Assembly: GCF_017565765.1 (NCBI RefSeq)
Contig: NZ_JAGDYP010000002.1
Coordinates: 310,001 to 374,000, forward strand
DNA: 64,000 bases
Source of the DNA: Capnocytophaga bilenii
GTDB taxonomy: Bacteria > Bacteroidota > Bacteroidia > Flavobacteriales > Flavobacteriaceae
Direction: 5' to 3'
The position numbers and the translations under genes were made by a program. Below the pieces are notes generated by a model. It did no database searches, was not told where the DNA came from, and saw nothing but the letters and a program-made list of their open reading frames with translations. Shown piece by piece: positions 28,430-36,572 of the stretch (positions are counted from its first letter, which is position 1; every line of letters starts with the position of its first letter).

Positions 28430-28805
28430 AACCTTTTGCTCCCTTCATAGCACAAGATACGTTGAATACAGCGCCAGGTTCAATAGAAAGTTTATCTACA
28501 AATACCTCGCCTTCCACCACTGCAGTCGATTTTAAGCTAAGTAGGCTATTCACCTTTACTGTGCCTGTTACTTTTCCTTCAATATCCGCATTTTCGCAGA
28601 TAACAGTACCTTTTATAACACCAGTACGCCCCACTACCAATTTCCCTGTAGTTTGAAAAGTACCTTCCACTTCTCCATCAATTCTAAAATCCGATTTAGA
28701 GTTGATTTCTCCCTTAAACTTAGTCTCTGCAACGATACGGTTGCTACTTCCCGAAGTATTGTCTGCTGCCATAGTTCTCTTGTCTTTGTCTTTACTGTTA
28801 AACAT
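28389..28805 (-). CDS. Bactofilin, polymer-forming cytoskeletal protein
   Basis: A 138-residue protein. After a flexible N-terminus the bactofilin beta-helix covers about 25-118, with repeats such as FRIDGEVEGTF, VVGRTGVIKGTV and ADIEGKVTGTV spaced 17-18 residues apart. Bactofilins form nucleotide-free filaments near the membrane and affect shape or envelope processes. First gene of the long minus-strand operon, with a clear -7 box 50 bases upstream. Confidence 0.92.
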   Translation of the reverse strand: MFNSKDKDKRTMAADNTSGSSNRIVAETKFKGEINSKSDFRIDGEVEGTFQTTGKLVVGRTGVIKGTVICENADIEGKVTGTVKVNSLLSLKSTAVVEGEVFVDKLSIEPGAVFNVSCAMKGAKGFGNEKPAGEKPIK

Positions 28806-28854
28806 TTTTTTGTATAATTAGTGTTTTGATTATTTCTATATAAGAATATTGCGC

Positions 28855-28862
28855 CAAAGGTA
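28855..28862 (-). promoter_or_regulatory. -7 box of the bactofilin operon
   Basis: TACCTTTG on the minus strand, 49 bases before the bactofilin start. Confidence 0.65.
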
Positions 28863-28938
28863 TGGTAAAAAAATAATAAATGCAAATTTTTACTGTCTTT
28901 TTTCTTAGTCGCCAATTCCTCAACTTTGCTTCCAGCAA

Positions 28939-31017
28939 TCACTTCACCCCGTGCATCAGTTTCTTTACAAACGGATTGATGAGAATGATAAGTGTCCCCG
29001 CTACGGCAGGTACAATGGTGAATATCAAAAAGAAAGTAGATAAGCTGTATTCTTTAGTAATATTGTCTATTTGTCCTCCCACAACAGCTGCCAATTTATG
29101 CCCAATAGCCACTGCCAAATACCATACGCCAAACATAAAGGCAATCATTCGCGCTGGTACCAATTTAGATACGTACGACAACCCCACTGGCGACAGGCAT
29201 AGCTCTCCCATAGTGTTGAACATATAAGCAAATACAAGCCATAGCATACTCACTTTTACCCCCTGAGTAACCCCGTATGCCCCTATAGCCAGCAGTCCAA
29301 AACCTATAGAGAGCATCAGCAATCCTATTCCGTATTTCACTGCGGCTGGCGGATTAAAGCGGCTGTCCCACCAGCGCGAGAATAAGCTCGCCAAGGCAAT
29401 GATAAAAAATGAGTTTAGTATTGAAAACCACGACACGGTTACCTCCACCCAATTGTCGCGCACTTCTTTCACTTGCGCAGGTATCAGTCCGCTGTCTTTA
29501 GCCCCAATAGAGGCAGCGTGCTGTTTTGCCCACACTTCTTTAGAAGCATCTACAAAGCCAAACGAAGTGTTTTTATTGTTTTTACTCAGTAGTTTTATGG
29601 GCGAACCTTCCTTCAGTTGCAGGTCAGCAACACCTATAATAGTACTGCGTTCCACCTTTTTTTTGCCTAAGTAGGCACTCGCATTCGCATTGTATTCCGT
29701 TACGGGTACATAAGTAATAGAGCCATCGTCATTAGCAATTTCGTATGCCATATAAGTAACGTTGTAAGCAGTCGTGTTAAAGTCCCGTTTAAACATCCAG
29801 CCCACAATACTCCACACCAAAGCAAAACATAGCACCAACATCACAATAGCAGGCAGTATTTGTTTATAAGTCCTTTTGATAAGCAAGAACATCACATAGC
29901 TAATCAGTAGCAGCGGTATGAGCGTTAGCAAAGCGTTGCAAATGTTATAGGCAATTGCCCAAGTGCCGTGCAGTTCGCGTTCTACACTATCCCGTGCAAA
30001 GATAATAAGCGAAGAAGCTCCTTGTTCAAAAGACAGCCAGAAAAACACTACAAAAAAACCAAATATCACCACCGTAAGCATACGATCGCGCACCACTTTG
30101 GTATAACGCATAATGCGACTGCCCACTACAAAAAAGAAAGCAATAAGAGCAACAATTACCACCACGTATTGCCCTTTTAGGCTGTCAGTAGCAGCCCAGC
30201 GGAACAAGTCTACTTTCCATATTTTCGACAGAGGGTCATTTAGCGCATAGCCCACCCCAATAATAGCTGTAAAGGCAATGAGCAATTTGTCTATTAAGGT
30301 AAAAGGATTGCGTTTGTCTTCGTCTTTAAGTGTCGTTTCAGACTTAGCCGTTGTTTGTTGTTTTTGCTCAGATGAAGGCACATTCCCTATTTCCCCAAAA
30401 AGAGGTTTGGCAAACCAAAACTGAATCGTTCCCAAAAGCATAAAAATACCTGCCAAGCCAAAGCCCCAGCTCCAGCCAATACGTTCAGCCAAATAGCCGC
30501 AGAGCATCATTCCAAAAAAAGCCCCCGAATTAACCCCCATATAGAAGATTGTATAAGCAGCATCCTTTTTTTCAGGCAAATACTTGTACATTTCCGAAAC
30601 AAACGACACCATATTAGGTTTAAAGAACCCTGTTCCTATCACTAGCAATGCTAGTCCCAAGTAAAGTGATTTTTCAGTTTCAAAAGCCATCGAAGCGTGT
30701 CCCATTGTAATTATCACAGCCCCAATGATTACCGCCCAGCGGTAGCCTGTAAGTTTATCAGCTATGATACCCCCCAATATAGGCGTAAGGTAAAGCAACA
30801 TTACATAAGTGCCAAAAAGAGCCCCAGCGTTTTCTGTGCTCCAAGCCCAACCAGGATTATAACCAATAAGCGTCATTGTCAAGAAATTGACAAGCAATAC
30901 CCGCATACCGTAAAATGAAAAACGTTCCCACATTTCAGTGAAAAACAACACAAATAATCCCGCCGGATGCCCCAATACCTGTGCATCAAAAATCGTCTTA
31001 TTACTCTTTTCTGTCAT
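28939..31017 (-). CDS. Proton-dependent oligopeptide transporter (POT/PTR2 family)
   Basis: A 692-residue major-facilitator protein that imports di- and tripeptides with protons. The diagnostic FFTEMWERFSFYGMR (ExxERF, about 26-40) starts helix 1. It is longer than the usual 450-520 residues because an extracytoplasmic insert of about 110-120 residues (about 410-535) lies before the last helices; it contains a polar segment with SFGFVDASKEVW. Starts 26 bases after the porin gene in the same orientation, so porin and transporter may work together. Confidence 0.9.
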   Translation of the reverse strand: MTEKSNKTIFDAQVLGHPAGLFVLFFTEMWERFSFYGMRVLLVNFLTMTLIGYNPGWAWSTENAGALFGTYVMLLYLTPILGGIIADKLTGYRWAVIIGAVIITMGHASMAFETEKSLYLGLALLVIGTGFFKPNMVSFVSEMYKYLPEKKDAAYTIFYMGVNSGAFFGMMLCGYLAERIGWSWGFGLAGIFMLLGTIQFWFAKPLFGEIGNVPSSEQKQQTTAKSETTLKDEDKRNPFTLIDKLLIAFTAIIGVGYALNDPLSKIWKVDLFRWAATDSLKGQYVVVIVALIAFFFVVGSRIMRYTKVVRDRMLTVVIFGFFVVFFWLSFEQGASSLIIFARDSVERELHGTWAIAYNICNALLTLIPLLLISYVMFLLIKRTYKQILPAIVMLVLCFALVWSIVGWMFKRDFNTTAYNVTYMAYEIANDDGSITYVPVTEYNANASAYLGKKKVERSTIIGVADLQLKEGSPIKLLSKNNKNTSFGFVDASKEVWAKQHAASIGAKDSGLIPAQVKEVRDNWVEVTVSWFSILNSFFIIALASLFSRWWDSRFNPPAAVKYGIGLLMLSIGFGLLAIGAYGVTQGVKVSMLWLVFAYMFNTMGELCLSPVGLSYVSKLVPARMIAFMFGVWYLAVAIGHKLAAVVGGQIDNITKEYSLSTFFLIFTIVPAVAGTLIILINPFVKKLMHGVK

Positions 31018-31043
31018 ATTTATGTAAAAATAATGTTTAGTTA

Positions 31044-33137
31044 TTAATTAAATAAGTTCCAATTGATACCCAGTCGCAGTATAAAGTCCCTATAAGGTTG
31101 GGTTGGCGTACTGTAGTAGCGATACGGATTGCCCAAAGGCATCCAGCTAATATTACTAATAGGCACTTGCCATTGTTCCAATGAAAAGAAGATACGCATT
31201 GTGCGCACTTTAGCGTTGATAAACAAGTCAAGCGCAGGAAAGTTGCCTATTTTCCTTTCCGTTTGGGTTGCGTATTCACCCAATAATGGATTGTATTCAT
31301 TAGCGTAGTATTTTGTGAAGTAATTCAGTCCGATACCCGCTTGCAGTATCATTGCTCGCTGAAACATCGGCGTTTTGATATACAAACTATTGCGAGTTAC
31401 TATTGTAGGCACATTCAGCACCTTGCTATCTTGCACTACCTGTTGGTACAAAATAGTGTTGTCAAGTCCAAACTTGCCTACCCTGATGTCTTTGTACAAT
31501 TTCAGTTGTAAGTATTGTATGTTGCCACTATATTGCTGCGGACGCACAATGCCTCTACCTTCGCTTGCAAAATAAGTATAATTATTAATATTTGTAATGT
31601 CCAAATGCGCTTCCCCCCATTGTGTACGCACGCTTCCGTAAAGAGTTTGGTAGTTTTCTTTCTGAAAACTATCGTAGTTATTCCAGTTAAAACGCTTGTA
31701 ATCACTTTGGTAAAGCAAAAAGTTAAAGTTAGGCATCGCCGAGTGTAGTGTCATTCCCGCCGATAGTTTATTTTCAGCGTTGAAAGCATAAGCCAACGTT
31801 GCTGCAAGGTGCGTACCCGTCATTTTGCCAATAAAAGTCTGTTCCCCCTGTGCATCTATGCTAAAACCCTTCACCTTTTTGTGCCATTCTACCCCCAAAC
31901 TCATATCCGTATCCTTTATTTGGCGGCGTTGCAATACCCCCGATACGTAGTAAGCATTAGGGAAAAAGTAGTTGTAATGGTACGCGTTTGCAAAGAGGAA
32001 TGTTTTGCCCAAATAAGGCAATTCCACTTCCACCCCTAGTTTGTTAGTCATTTTTCTCAGGTTTACACTATCCAGCAAACTTTCACTTACAAAAGCATCA
32101 CCCAAAAAACTATTGCTACGGCTTTGTTTAAAGTTGTAGTGTTCTTTTTCATAGCTAAAAAGATGCCTAAAGCGCAACTGTTTATTAGTTTTTAGCGAGT
32201 CCGAAGTACGCAATAAAGCATAGTCGTGTTGCAGAAAAAAACGCTTGCTTTCGCGGTTATTTTCAGCGTCCAATAAGTTGATATTTATAGTAGCGCGGTT
32301 TTTAAAAACGCGTTCCCCCCCTTCAAACTGACTGAGGGTAACAATCCCCCCGTTCTCTTGGCTATAAGTGTCGTTAGTAGCGTAATGCGTAAATACAGTG
32401 TATTTTTTGTTGGTAGATACATAGCTGAAACCCGTTCTAAAATTACCATTACTCACAAGGGCACGCCTATATTTCCCCAGCGAACGCAATCCCCTATAAG
32501 CTATAAAAAAATTAAACTGAGGCGTTAAGTTAGCCGAGAAAAGCACATCCAAGTTCTGCCCCTGTTCCATACCCGTTTTGTATGAAAATTGTGAAACAGG
32601 CGTAGGGATATAGTAATAAGTAATCTCTTCAGGAGTTAGGTACAGCTGTTTTTTGGCTGTAGCCCCCATATCAGGTAAGTAAGCACGCCTTCTAAAATCG
32701 TAGCTAAGTGAGTTGTAAGGTTGCGCCATATTACCCATTGGCATTTTGCCAAACAAATCCTTTTGCCAAGCGTTGTTGCGGTAATATTTTGCCATACTTA
32801 TAGAAGTGTCTATAACTGTAGTATCCCGCAAGTAAGTGATGATTTTGTAGTCATTAGCTGTAAAGGTAATACTGTCTTTTTTCTTTTTAGGGCGCAAACT
32901 CTTAAAGCCAAGTCCCTCTTTATCATTATTGTTGCGGTTATTATCCCTATTATAGCGATTGTCGTACGAATTATTGTACGAATTGTTGTAAGAGTCGTTC
33001 TCATACGAATTGGTATCGTATGAATGATCCGAACTCTTATTAAAACGCTTAATATCATCAATCTGTGCCCACGATATAGAGGGGCAAACCCATAACGAGA
33101 TAAAAAATATATAGAAAAGATATTTTGTCCAATACAT
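31044..33137 (-). CDS. Putative porin, outer-membrane beta-barrel
   Basis: A 697-residue protein with a signal peptide ending in SISWAQ. Residues about 35-72 are a low-complexity Asn/Tyr/Asp/Ser tract (units such as NSYENDSYNNSYNNSYDNRY). The rest shows alternating hydrophobic strands and ends RLGINWNLFN, typical of outer-membrane barrels and of the Bacteroidota putative_porin family. Likely forms an outer-membrane channel; substrate unknown. Own -7 box upstream. Confidence 0.82.
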   Translation of the reverse strand: MYWTKYLFYIFFISLWVCPSISWAQIDDIKRFNKSSDHSYDTNSYENDSYNNSYNNSYDNRYNRDNNRNNNDKEGLGFKSLRPKKKKDSITFTANDYKIITYLRDTTVIDTSISMAKYYRNNAWQKDLFGKMPMGNMAQPYNSLSYDFRRRAYLPDMGATAKKQLYLTPEEITYYYIPTPVSQFSYKTGMEQGQNLDVLFSANLTPQFNFFIAYRGLRSLGKYRRALVSNGNFRTGFSYVSTNKKYTVFTHYATNDTYSQENGGIVTLSQFEGGERVFKNRATININLLDAENNRESKRFFLQHDYALLRTSDSLKTNKQLRFRHLFSYEKEHYNFKQSRSNSFLGDAFVSESLLDSVNLRKMTNKLGVEVELPYLGKTFLFANAYHYNYFFPNAYYVSGVLQRRQIKDTDMSLGVEWHKKVKGFSIDAQGEQTFIGKMTGTHLAATLAYAFNAENKLSAGMTLHSAMPNFNFLLYQSDYKRFNWNNYDSFQKENYQTLYGSVRTQWGEAHLDITNINNYTYFASEGRGIVRPQQYSGNIQYLQLKLYKDIRVGKFGLDNTILYQQVVQDSKVLNVPTIVTRNSLYIKTPMFQRAMILQAGIGLNYFTKYYANEYNPLLGEYATQTERKIGNFPALDLFINAKVRTMRIFFSLEQWQVPISNISWMPLGNPYRYYSTPTQPYRDFILRLGINWNLFN

Positions 33138-33155
33138 AAAAAGCTATTTGAGGGG

Positions 33156-33163
33156 CAAAGATA
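33156..33163 (-). promoter_or_regulatory. -7 box of the porin/peptide-transporter pair
   Basis: TATCTTTG on the minus strand, 18 bases before the porin ATG. Confidence 0.65.
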
Positions 33164-33284
33164 CAAATAAATTATGAATTATTAATGATTAATTTTAATA
33201 CAGAAGCCGCCCTGCCAATTCATAATTCATAACCCTTCTCACCCGTAATCTTTATTTTAATTCGTTAGTATTAAAAAAATATTG

Positions 33285-33292
33285 TATCTTTG
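33285..33292 (+). promoter_or_regulatory. -7 box of the first island lipoprotein
   Basis: TATCTTTG, 24 bases before the ATG at 33317. Confidence 0.65.
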
Positions 33293-33316
33293 CACTAAAT
33301 TAAAAAGGTTATAAAT

Positions 33317-33913
33317 ATGAAAAGACAAATTAAAAAAATTAGTGTTTTTCTCTTAGTCCTTTTTGTGTGCGCTTGTTCAAGTACAAACACATCAGGAACA
33401 GGAGAGACAGGAAAGGGGCAAGATTCTGTAGTGTCTAACGAAAAAGAAAGTTTTTCAAACACTACAGTTGCCAAATTATTCAAAGAGTATGATGATATTT
33501 ATAGAATTCCTCGTAGGGAAGATATTTTAAAGGACGAGTATTCTTCTATAGAGGAGTTGTTGAAAAATACTTATCCTAATCGTTGGGAAACAGTTGTAGA
33601 GAATAGTAAAGAGGAAATTAAAGAAGCAGAAAAAATAGCAAAAACTAAATTTTTTTGTGCTAAAGATAGGGATGGATTTCCTAAGGATATCTATTTTGGC
33701 ATAGATGATCCAAAATATGATTTTGCTATAATGTATATAGGGGATATTTATGTTTATAAACTAGACAAATATTCAACAAAAGAATATATTGAAGAAGGAA
33801 CCCCTTTTGTATTACATCAGTCCCTTAGAGATAGTTTGGATATTAAATCATTAGGTTTAGACCCATCCTCCGAGAAGAAACTATTAGAAGCCCAAAACTA
33901 CAAGGGAATTTAA
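33317..33913 (+). CDS. Lipoprotein of unknown function
   Basis: A 198-residue protein with a lipoprotein signal (lipobox FVCAC, Cys about 20) followed by a Ser/Thr/Gly linker and a charged, Lys/Glu/Asp-rich domain. I recognise no family. Base use is more AT-rich than the neighbouring core genes. The last 50 codons and about 260 bases of downstream sequence are repeated at 37983-38398 beyond the IS element, where the 5' part is missing. Left gene of the rearranged island. Confidence 0.75.
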   Translation: MKRQIKKISVFLLVLFVCACSSTNTSGTGETGKGQDSVVSNEKESFSNTTVAKLFKEYDDIYRIPRREDILKDEYSSIEELLKNTYPNRWETVVENSKEEIKEAEKIAKTKFFCAKDRDGFPKDIYFGIDDPKYDFAIMYIGDIYVYKLDKYSTKEYIEEGTPFVLHQSLRDSLDIKSLGLDPSSEKKLLEAQNYKGI

Positions 33914-33985
33914 GACCAACGGAAAAAAGGGAATACAAGACTTAGAGACTGTCCGAAAAGTTTTAAAAGTATGATTGCACCACGC

Positions 33986-34016
33986 ACTTTGTCAAACTTT
34001 CAAAGTTTGACAAAGT
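33986..34016. repeat. Perfect 15-bp inverted repeat downstream of the lipoprotein
   Basis: ACTTTGTCAAACTTT and its exact complement with a one-base centre. No T tract follows, so it may be a repeat element rather than a terminator. The other copy is at 38215-38245. A second palindrome, AGGGGCGATTGGCAAATCGCCC, lies at about 34055-34076. Confidence 0.7.
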
Positions 34017-34116
34017 TAATCGCTCTGATAATCAATTACTTTTATTTACATTGTAGGGGCGATTGGCAAATCGCCCTCACAAAACAAAACTTTCTCAGTC
34101 ACACTCCAAAATGCAA

Positions 34117-34156
34117 ATAAAAAGAGGATATCTTTTGTTAGACATCCTCTTTTATT
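34117..34156. terminator. Terminator-like hairpin in repeat A
   Basis: AATAAAAAGAGGATATC pairs with GACATCCTCTTTTATT across an 8-base loop, with T-rich ends on both sides. Repeated at 38347-38387. Confidence 0.7.
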
Positions 34157-34230
34157 TGTTACAGAGCCTATTAGAAAAACAATAGGCACTTTATATTACT
34201 TATTTTGCTCCTTTTCTGCTGTTATAACTG

Positions 34231-34629
34231 CTATGCATTAGCTGCAAATTCATTTTTTAATCCTCCCATAAGCATCTTTCTCATCTCTTCACGACTAATT
34301 TCGTGTTTTTTTCCTGCTCTTGCCCTATCAATCATTGTAAAATACTCTTTCTCAGACATTGAAGAATCATCATCTTCTTCTAAAATATCTTTAACCATTA
34401 GATTTACATCAGTATATCCCTTTATAGAATGTCTGTTTTCTCTCATCTCTACAAAAGCCTTATGGGTTTCCTCATTAGGAATAGATTTTTCTGTAGGGAT
34501 AGTTTTTTTCTTATTATCTATTGGGGAAGTATCTAAAATAGTAGTTTTTATTTTAAGTCTTTCAAATAGATGTTGAATTATAGGAAAATCTGCATTACTA
34601 ATAGTTGCTTGTATAGTTATCGCATTCAT
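34231..34629 (-). CDS. Small antitoxin-like protein of unknown family
   Basis: A 132-residue acidic and Lys-rich soluble protein. The start MNAITIQATISNADF followed by IIQHLFERLKIK resembles the N-terminal region of Bacteroidota DUF2683-like or antitoxin-like proteins, which are usually paired with a toxin gene; no partner is present here. The central ENRHSIKGYTDVNLMVKDIL and the C-terminal ISREEMRKMLMGGL are predicted helical. It lies in DNA present only in one arm of the duplication. It has its own promoter at 34646-34653. Confidence 0.65.
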   Translation of the reverse strand: MNAITIQATISNADFPIIQHLFERLKIKTTILDTSPIDNKKKTIPTEKSIPNEETHKAFVEMRENRHSIKGYTDVNLMVKDILEEDDDSSMSEKEYFTMIDRARAGKKHEISREEMRKMLMGGLKNEFAANA

Positions 34630-34645
34630 ATCTCTATGTTTTTTG

Positions 34646-34653
34646 CAAAGATA
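34646..34653 (-). promoter_or_regulatory. Promoter of the antitoxin-like gene
   Basis: TATCTTTG on the minus strand with TTTTG 20 bases upstream (34678-34674), 16 bases before the ATG. Confidence 0.65.
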
Positions 34654-34703
34654 ATATATATTTCAATAAAAACAAAATCTTACACTAAATTTAGCCGCCT
34701 GCC

Positions 34704-35064
34704 AATTCTACTTCAAAATTCAAAAAACAACTTCGGGAATAGTACCTCTATAGGTTTCTTTACTAAGAAAATCTTAAGCGTAGCCCACAAAAAACCTACT
34801 CCATAACTAAAAAATTGCAGCAATACAGCCCATAAAGTAAGTACTCCTATTACCAAACTCCTGTTTTTTAGCGCACTATCTATATAAATAATCGTAAAAT
34901 ACCCCATATAACACCACCAAAAGAAGCTAAATCCCATAAAAAGTGCTGTTATAGCTACCAAAAAACCTATACTGAAGAGCGTAGGAAACCAAAAAGTAAG
35001 TTTGCGTGTGTGGGGGTGCCAATAGTTCAGTATGGCACGCGTTTGCCCAAATTTATTCACTTGC
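34704..35064. repeat. Long direct repeat C, copy 1
   Basis: About 360 bases nearly identical to 38494-38854 (offset 3790), covering the last 115 codons of a glycosyltransferase gene. Identity stops abruptly at 35064/38854. Confidence 0.95.
34713..35064 (-). pseudogene. Truncated glycosyltransferase fragment (C-terminal 115 residues)
   Basis: This frame matches the C-terminal membrane part of the intact family 2 glycosyltransferase at 38509-39498 with only a few changes (for example VIGV for VIGA, LKIF for LKIL, KPIE for KPVE) and two extra residues at the end. The whole catalytic N-terminal domain is missing. A GTG near 35060 could open the frame, but the product would be only membrane helices. 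It marks one end of the segmental duplication. Confidence 0.88.
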
Positions 35065-35134
35065 CCCTAACGCAACCCCTGAGACTCTGCGCGCTTTTGA
35101 AGAAAACTTAAATAAAATGAAGGAGGTTAAATAA
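35063..35134 (+). pseudogene. C-terminal remnant of an unidentified gene
   Basis: Directly at the breakpoint of repeat C an open frame reads about 23 residues (PNATPETLRAFEENLNKMK near its end) to a TAA at 35132-35134. The amphipathic Lys/Glu/Leu pattern looks like a real protein C-terminus. No start codon or upstream part remains because the frame runs into the glycosyltransferase fragment. Confidence 0.4.
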
Positions 35135-35142
35135 TGTGCTAA

Positions 35143-35173
35143 TTTGCCAATTTGAAATTATTTGCTATTTTTG
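35143..35173 (+). promoter_or_regulatory. Promoter of the second island lipoprotein
   Basis: TTTG (35143-35146), 19 bases, then TATTTTTG (35166-35173), 27 bases before the ATG. Confidence 0.6.
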
Positions 35174-35200
35174 TGGTGTTAATTCAATTTTAAAATAAGA

Positions 35201-36268
35201 ATGATGTTAAAAATATGCTTTTTAATCGTAGGAATTGTATTTGTGGTATATATTTTAGTAGGATGTTCTTTAACCAATGCTGTTGAGAAAAGAATTTCCG
35301 ATGCAATCTTACCTTCAAAGTACAAAAAATATGCGGATATTCATCAAGATTCTATTTCTTATGAAGGAAATACTATGGTGAAATTTAAAATGATGAGAGG
35401 TGCTTTTGTCAATCAAAAAAATGAACTTATCGTAGGTGATGACAACCCCTTAGGTTACTTAAAGTATGACGTTTATGCAAATGTTATTGATAAAATAGAA
35501 ACCAAACAATCAGATGGTACAGAAAGTCTTTTAGATGGATTTTATGGAGATTATCTTATGGATTTTAAGGGGAAACGTTATTGTTCTTGGTTAATAGACG
35601 GCGATAAGTCGTTTAAAGCAATGGAATTAGTTCCTCATTCTGAAGAGTGGGATGAAGAAGCTCAGTATAACTTTTACTTAACAGAGATAAAAGGTAAATC
35701 GCCTTATTACGATTTTGTAGATGGTAACTTTTACTTTTTTAAAGATAATAAATGGAGCTATTTTCCTGAAAATATGTACTATTATCATATTTTACATCTA
35801 AAATATGGTTGGGGGGAAGACTCTGATGAAAAAGAACTACAAGAAGGAAAATGTATTAGCATCTTCTCACGTGATAAAAGAGAGTTTATGCCCAAAGAGA
35901 AAAGTAAAAAGCGCGATAAAATTATCCCTGAATATTTTAAAGTAGAAGAAAGGGATGGTGATTGGGGGTCTAATATTGGCGGTGGTTCTGGATCTTATCT
36001 TACCACTTGGAAAAATGGTATCTTCTTCTTTACACTACAAGTAAACGGACAAACTTTTGGTCTTAAAAACAAAGAAAGTATCTATAATAGTCCTATTCGC
36101 CATACAAATATAATGAAAGATAAGACCAATTACTTTCAGATGTACGGAGGTATTTTGGAAAATTGTGGGAAATACGATGTCTATACTCACCCACAATTGA
36201 AATTTGCTTTGTTCGCTCACAATACTTACTATCGTAATGACGTATTTATCATCAAAAATAGAGAATAA
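35201..36268 (+). CDS. Lipoprotein of unknown function with DKNK-type repeats
   Basis: A 355-residue protein with a lipoprotein-type signal (IVGIVFVVYILVGC, Cys about 22). The body is rich in Tyr, Lys, Asp and Gly, with short segments such as YDFVDGNFYFFKDNKW that resemble DKNYP/WG-repeat-like surface proteins, but I cannot assign a family. The codon use is AT-rich compared with flanking core genes. It lies between the two halves of the duplicated region and has its own promoter, which suggests an acquired cargo gene. Confidence 0.75.
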   Translation: MMLKICFLIVGIVFVVYILVGCSLTNAVEKRISDAILPSKYKKYADIHQDSISYEGNTMVKFKMMRGAFVNQKNELIVGDDNPLGYLKYDVYANVIDKIETKQSDGTESLLDGFYGDYLMDFKGKRYCSWLIDGDKSFKAMELVPHSEEWDEEAQYNFYLTEIKGKSPYYDFVDGNFYFFKDNKWSYFPENMYYYHILHLKYGWGEDSDEKELQEGKCISIFSRDKREFMPKEKSKKRDKIIPEYFKVEERDGDWGSNIGGGSGSYLTTWKNGIFFFTLQVNGQTFGLKNKESIYNSPIRHTNIMKDKTNYFQMYGGILENCGKYDVYTHPQLKFALFAHNTYYRNDVFIIKNRE

Positions 36269-36489
36269 CCATTATAGAACATACTCAAGTACAGCGTATT
36301 GAAAAACAGAAAGATACATTTATGCAACAAGCTGTTGCACAAATGGTAACAATAGAGAAAACTCTTTCTGTTGTATATAATATGGATATTTCAGAAATAG
36401 AAAAGATATTCAAAAAGTCTGTTACTACTCAAACAAATAGGAGGTCATCGACATACTCCCCAATTCTCTGTACTCATTCCATACAGTAA
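36262..36489 (+). pseudogene. Probable gene remnant overlapping the lipoprotein stop
   Basis: An open frame (first ATG at 36322) reads IIEHTQVQRIEKQKDTF and then VAQMVTIEKTLSVVYNM before running into the antisense of the ygiD remnant. The first 55 codons look protein-like (Gln/Glu/Lys-rich helix) while the rest reads the antisense of another gene, so it is most likely a truncated gene end fused at a breakpoint. Family not recognised. Confidence 0.35.
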
Positions 36490-36572
36490 CTTTTCGCTCT
36501 TTTCCTGCGGCACCAAGGGCAACCAATAGCGGATAGAAATGTTCGGTGGTAGGCACCGCTAACGAGGCATTC
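36425..36572 (-). pseudogene. ygiD: Remnant of a 4,5-DOPA-extradiol-dioxygenase-type gene (ygiD)
   Basis: On the minus strand, about 45 residues read ASLAVPTTEHFYPLLVALGA and end GSMSMTSYLFE before TAG at 36425-36427. This matches the C-terminus of LigB-family extradiol dioxygenases (P-T-x-E-H-x-x-P-L and G-S-x-S-M-T-S endings). The remaining three quarters of the gene are gone; upstream the sequence turns into intergenic repeats with CTCGTGC motifs. Confidence 0.7.

Larger units (their letters stand above)
33754..34169 (+). repeat. Long direct repeat A, copy 1
   Basis: About 416 bases nearly identical to 37983-38398 (offset 4229-4230, one indel, few substitutions). It covers the 3' end of the lipoprotein gene, an inverted repeat and a terminator. 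Confidence 0.95.

Noticed and set aside
33986-34016. Inverted repeat as intrinsic terminator
   Set aside because: No T tract on either side; kept as a repeat instead.
35115-35134. Strong Shine-Dalgarno-like AAGGAGG before an ATG, as in flavobacterial rpsU
   Set aside because: The ATG opens only two codons; the AGGAGG is part of the codons of the remnant frame ending MKEVK.
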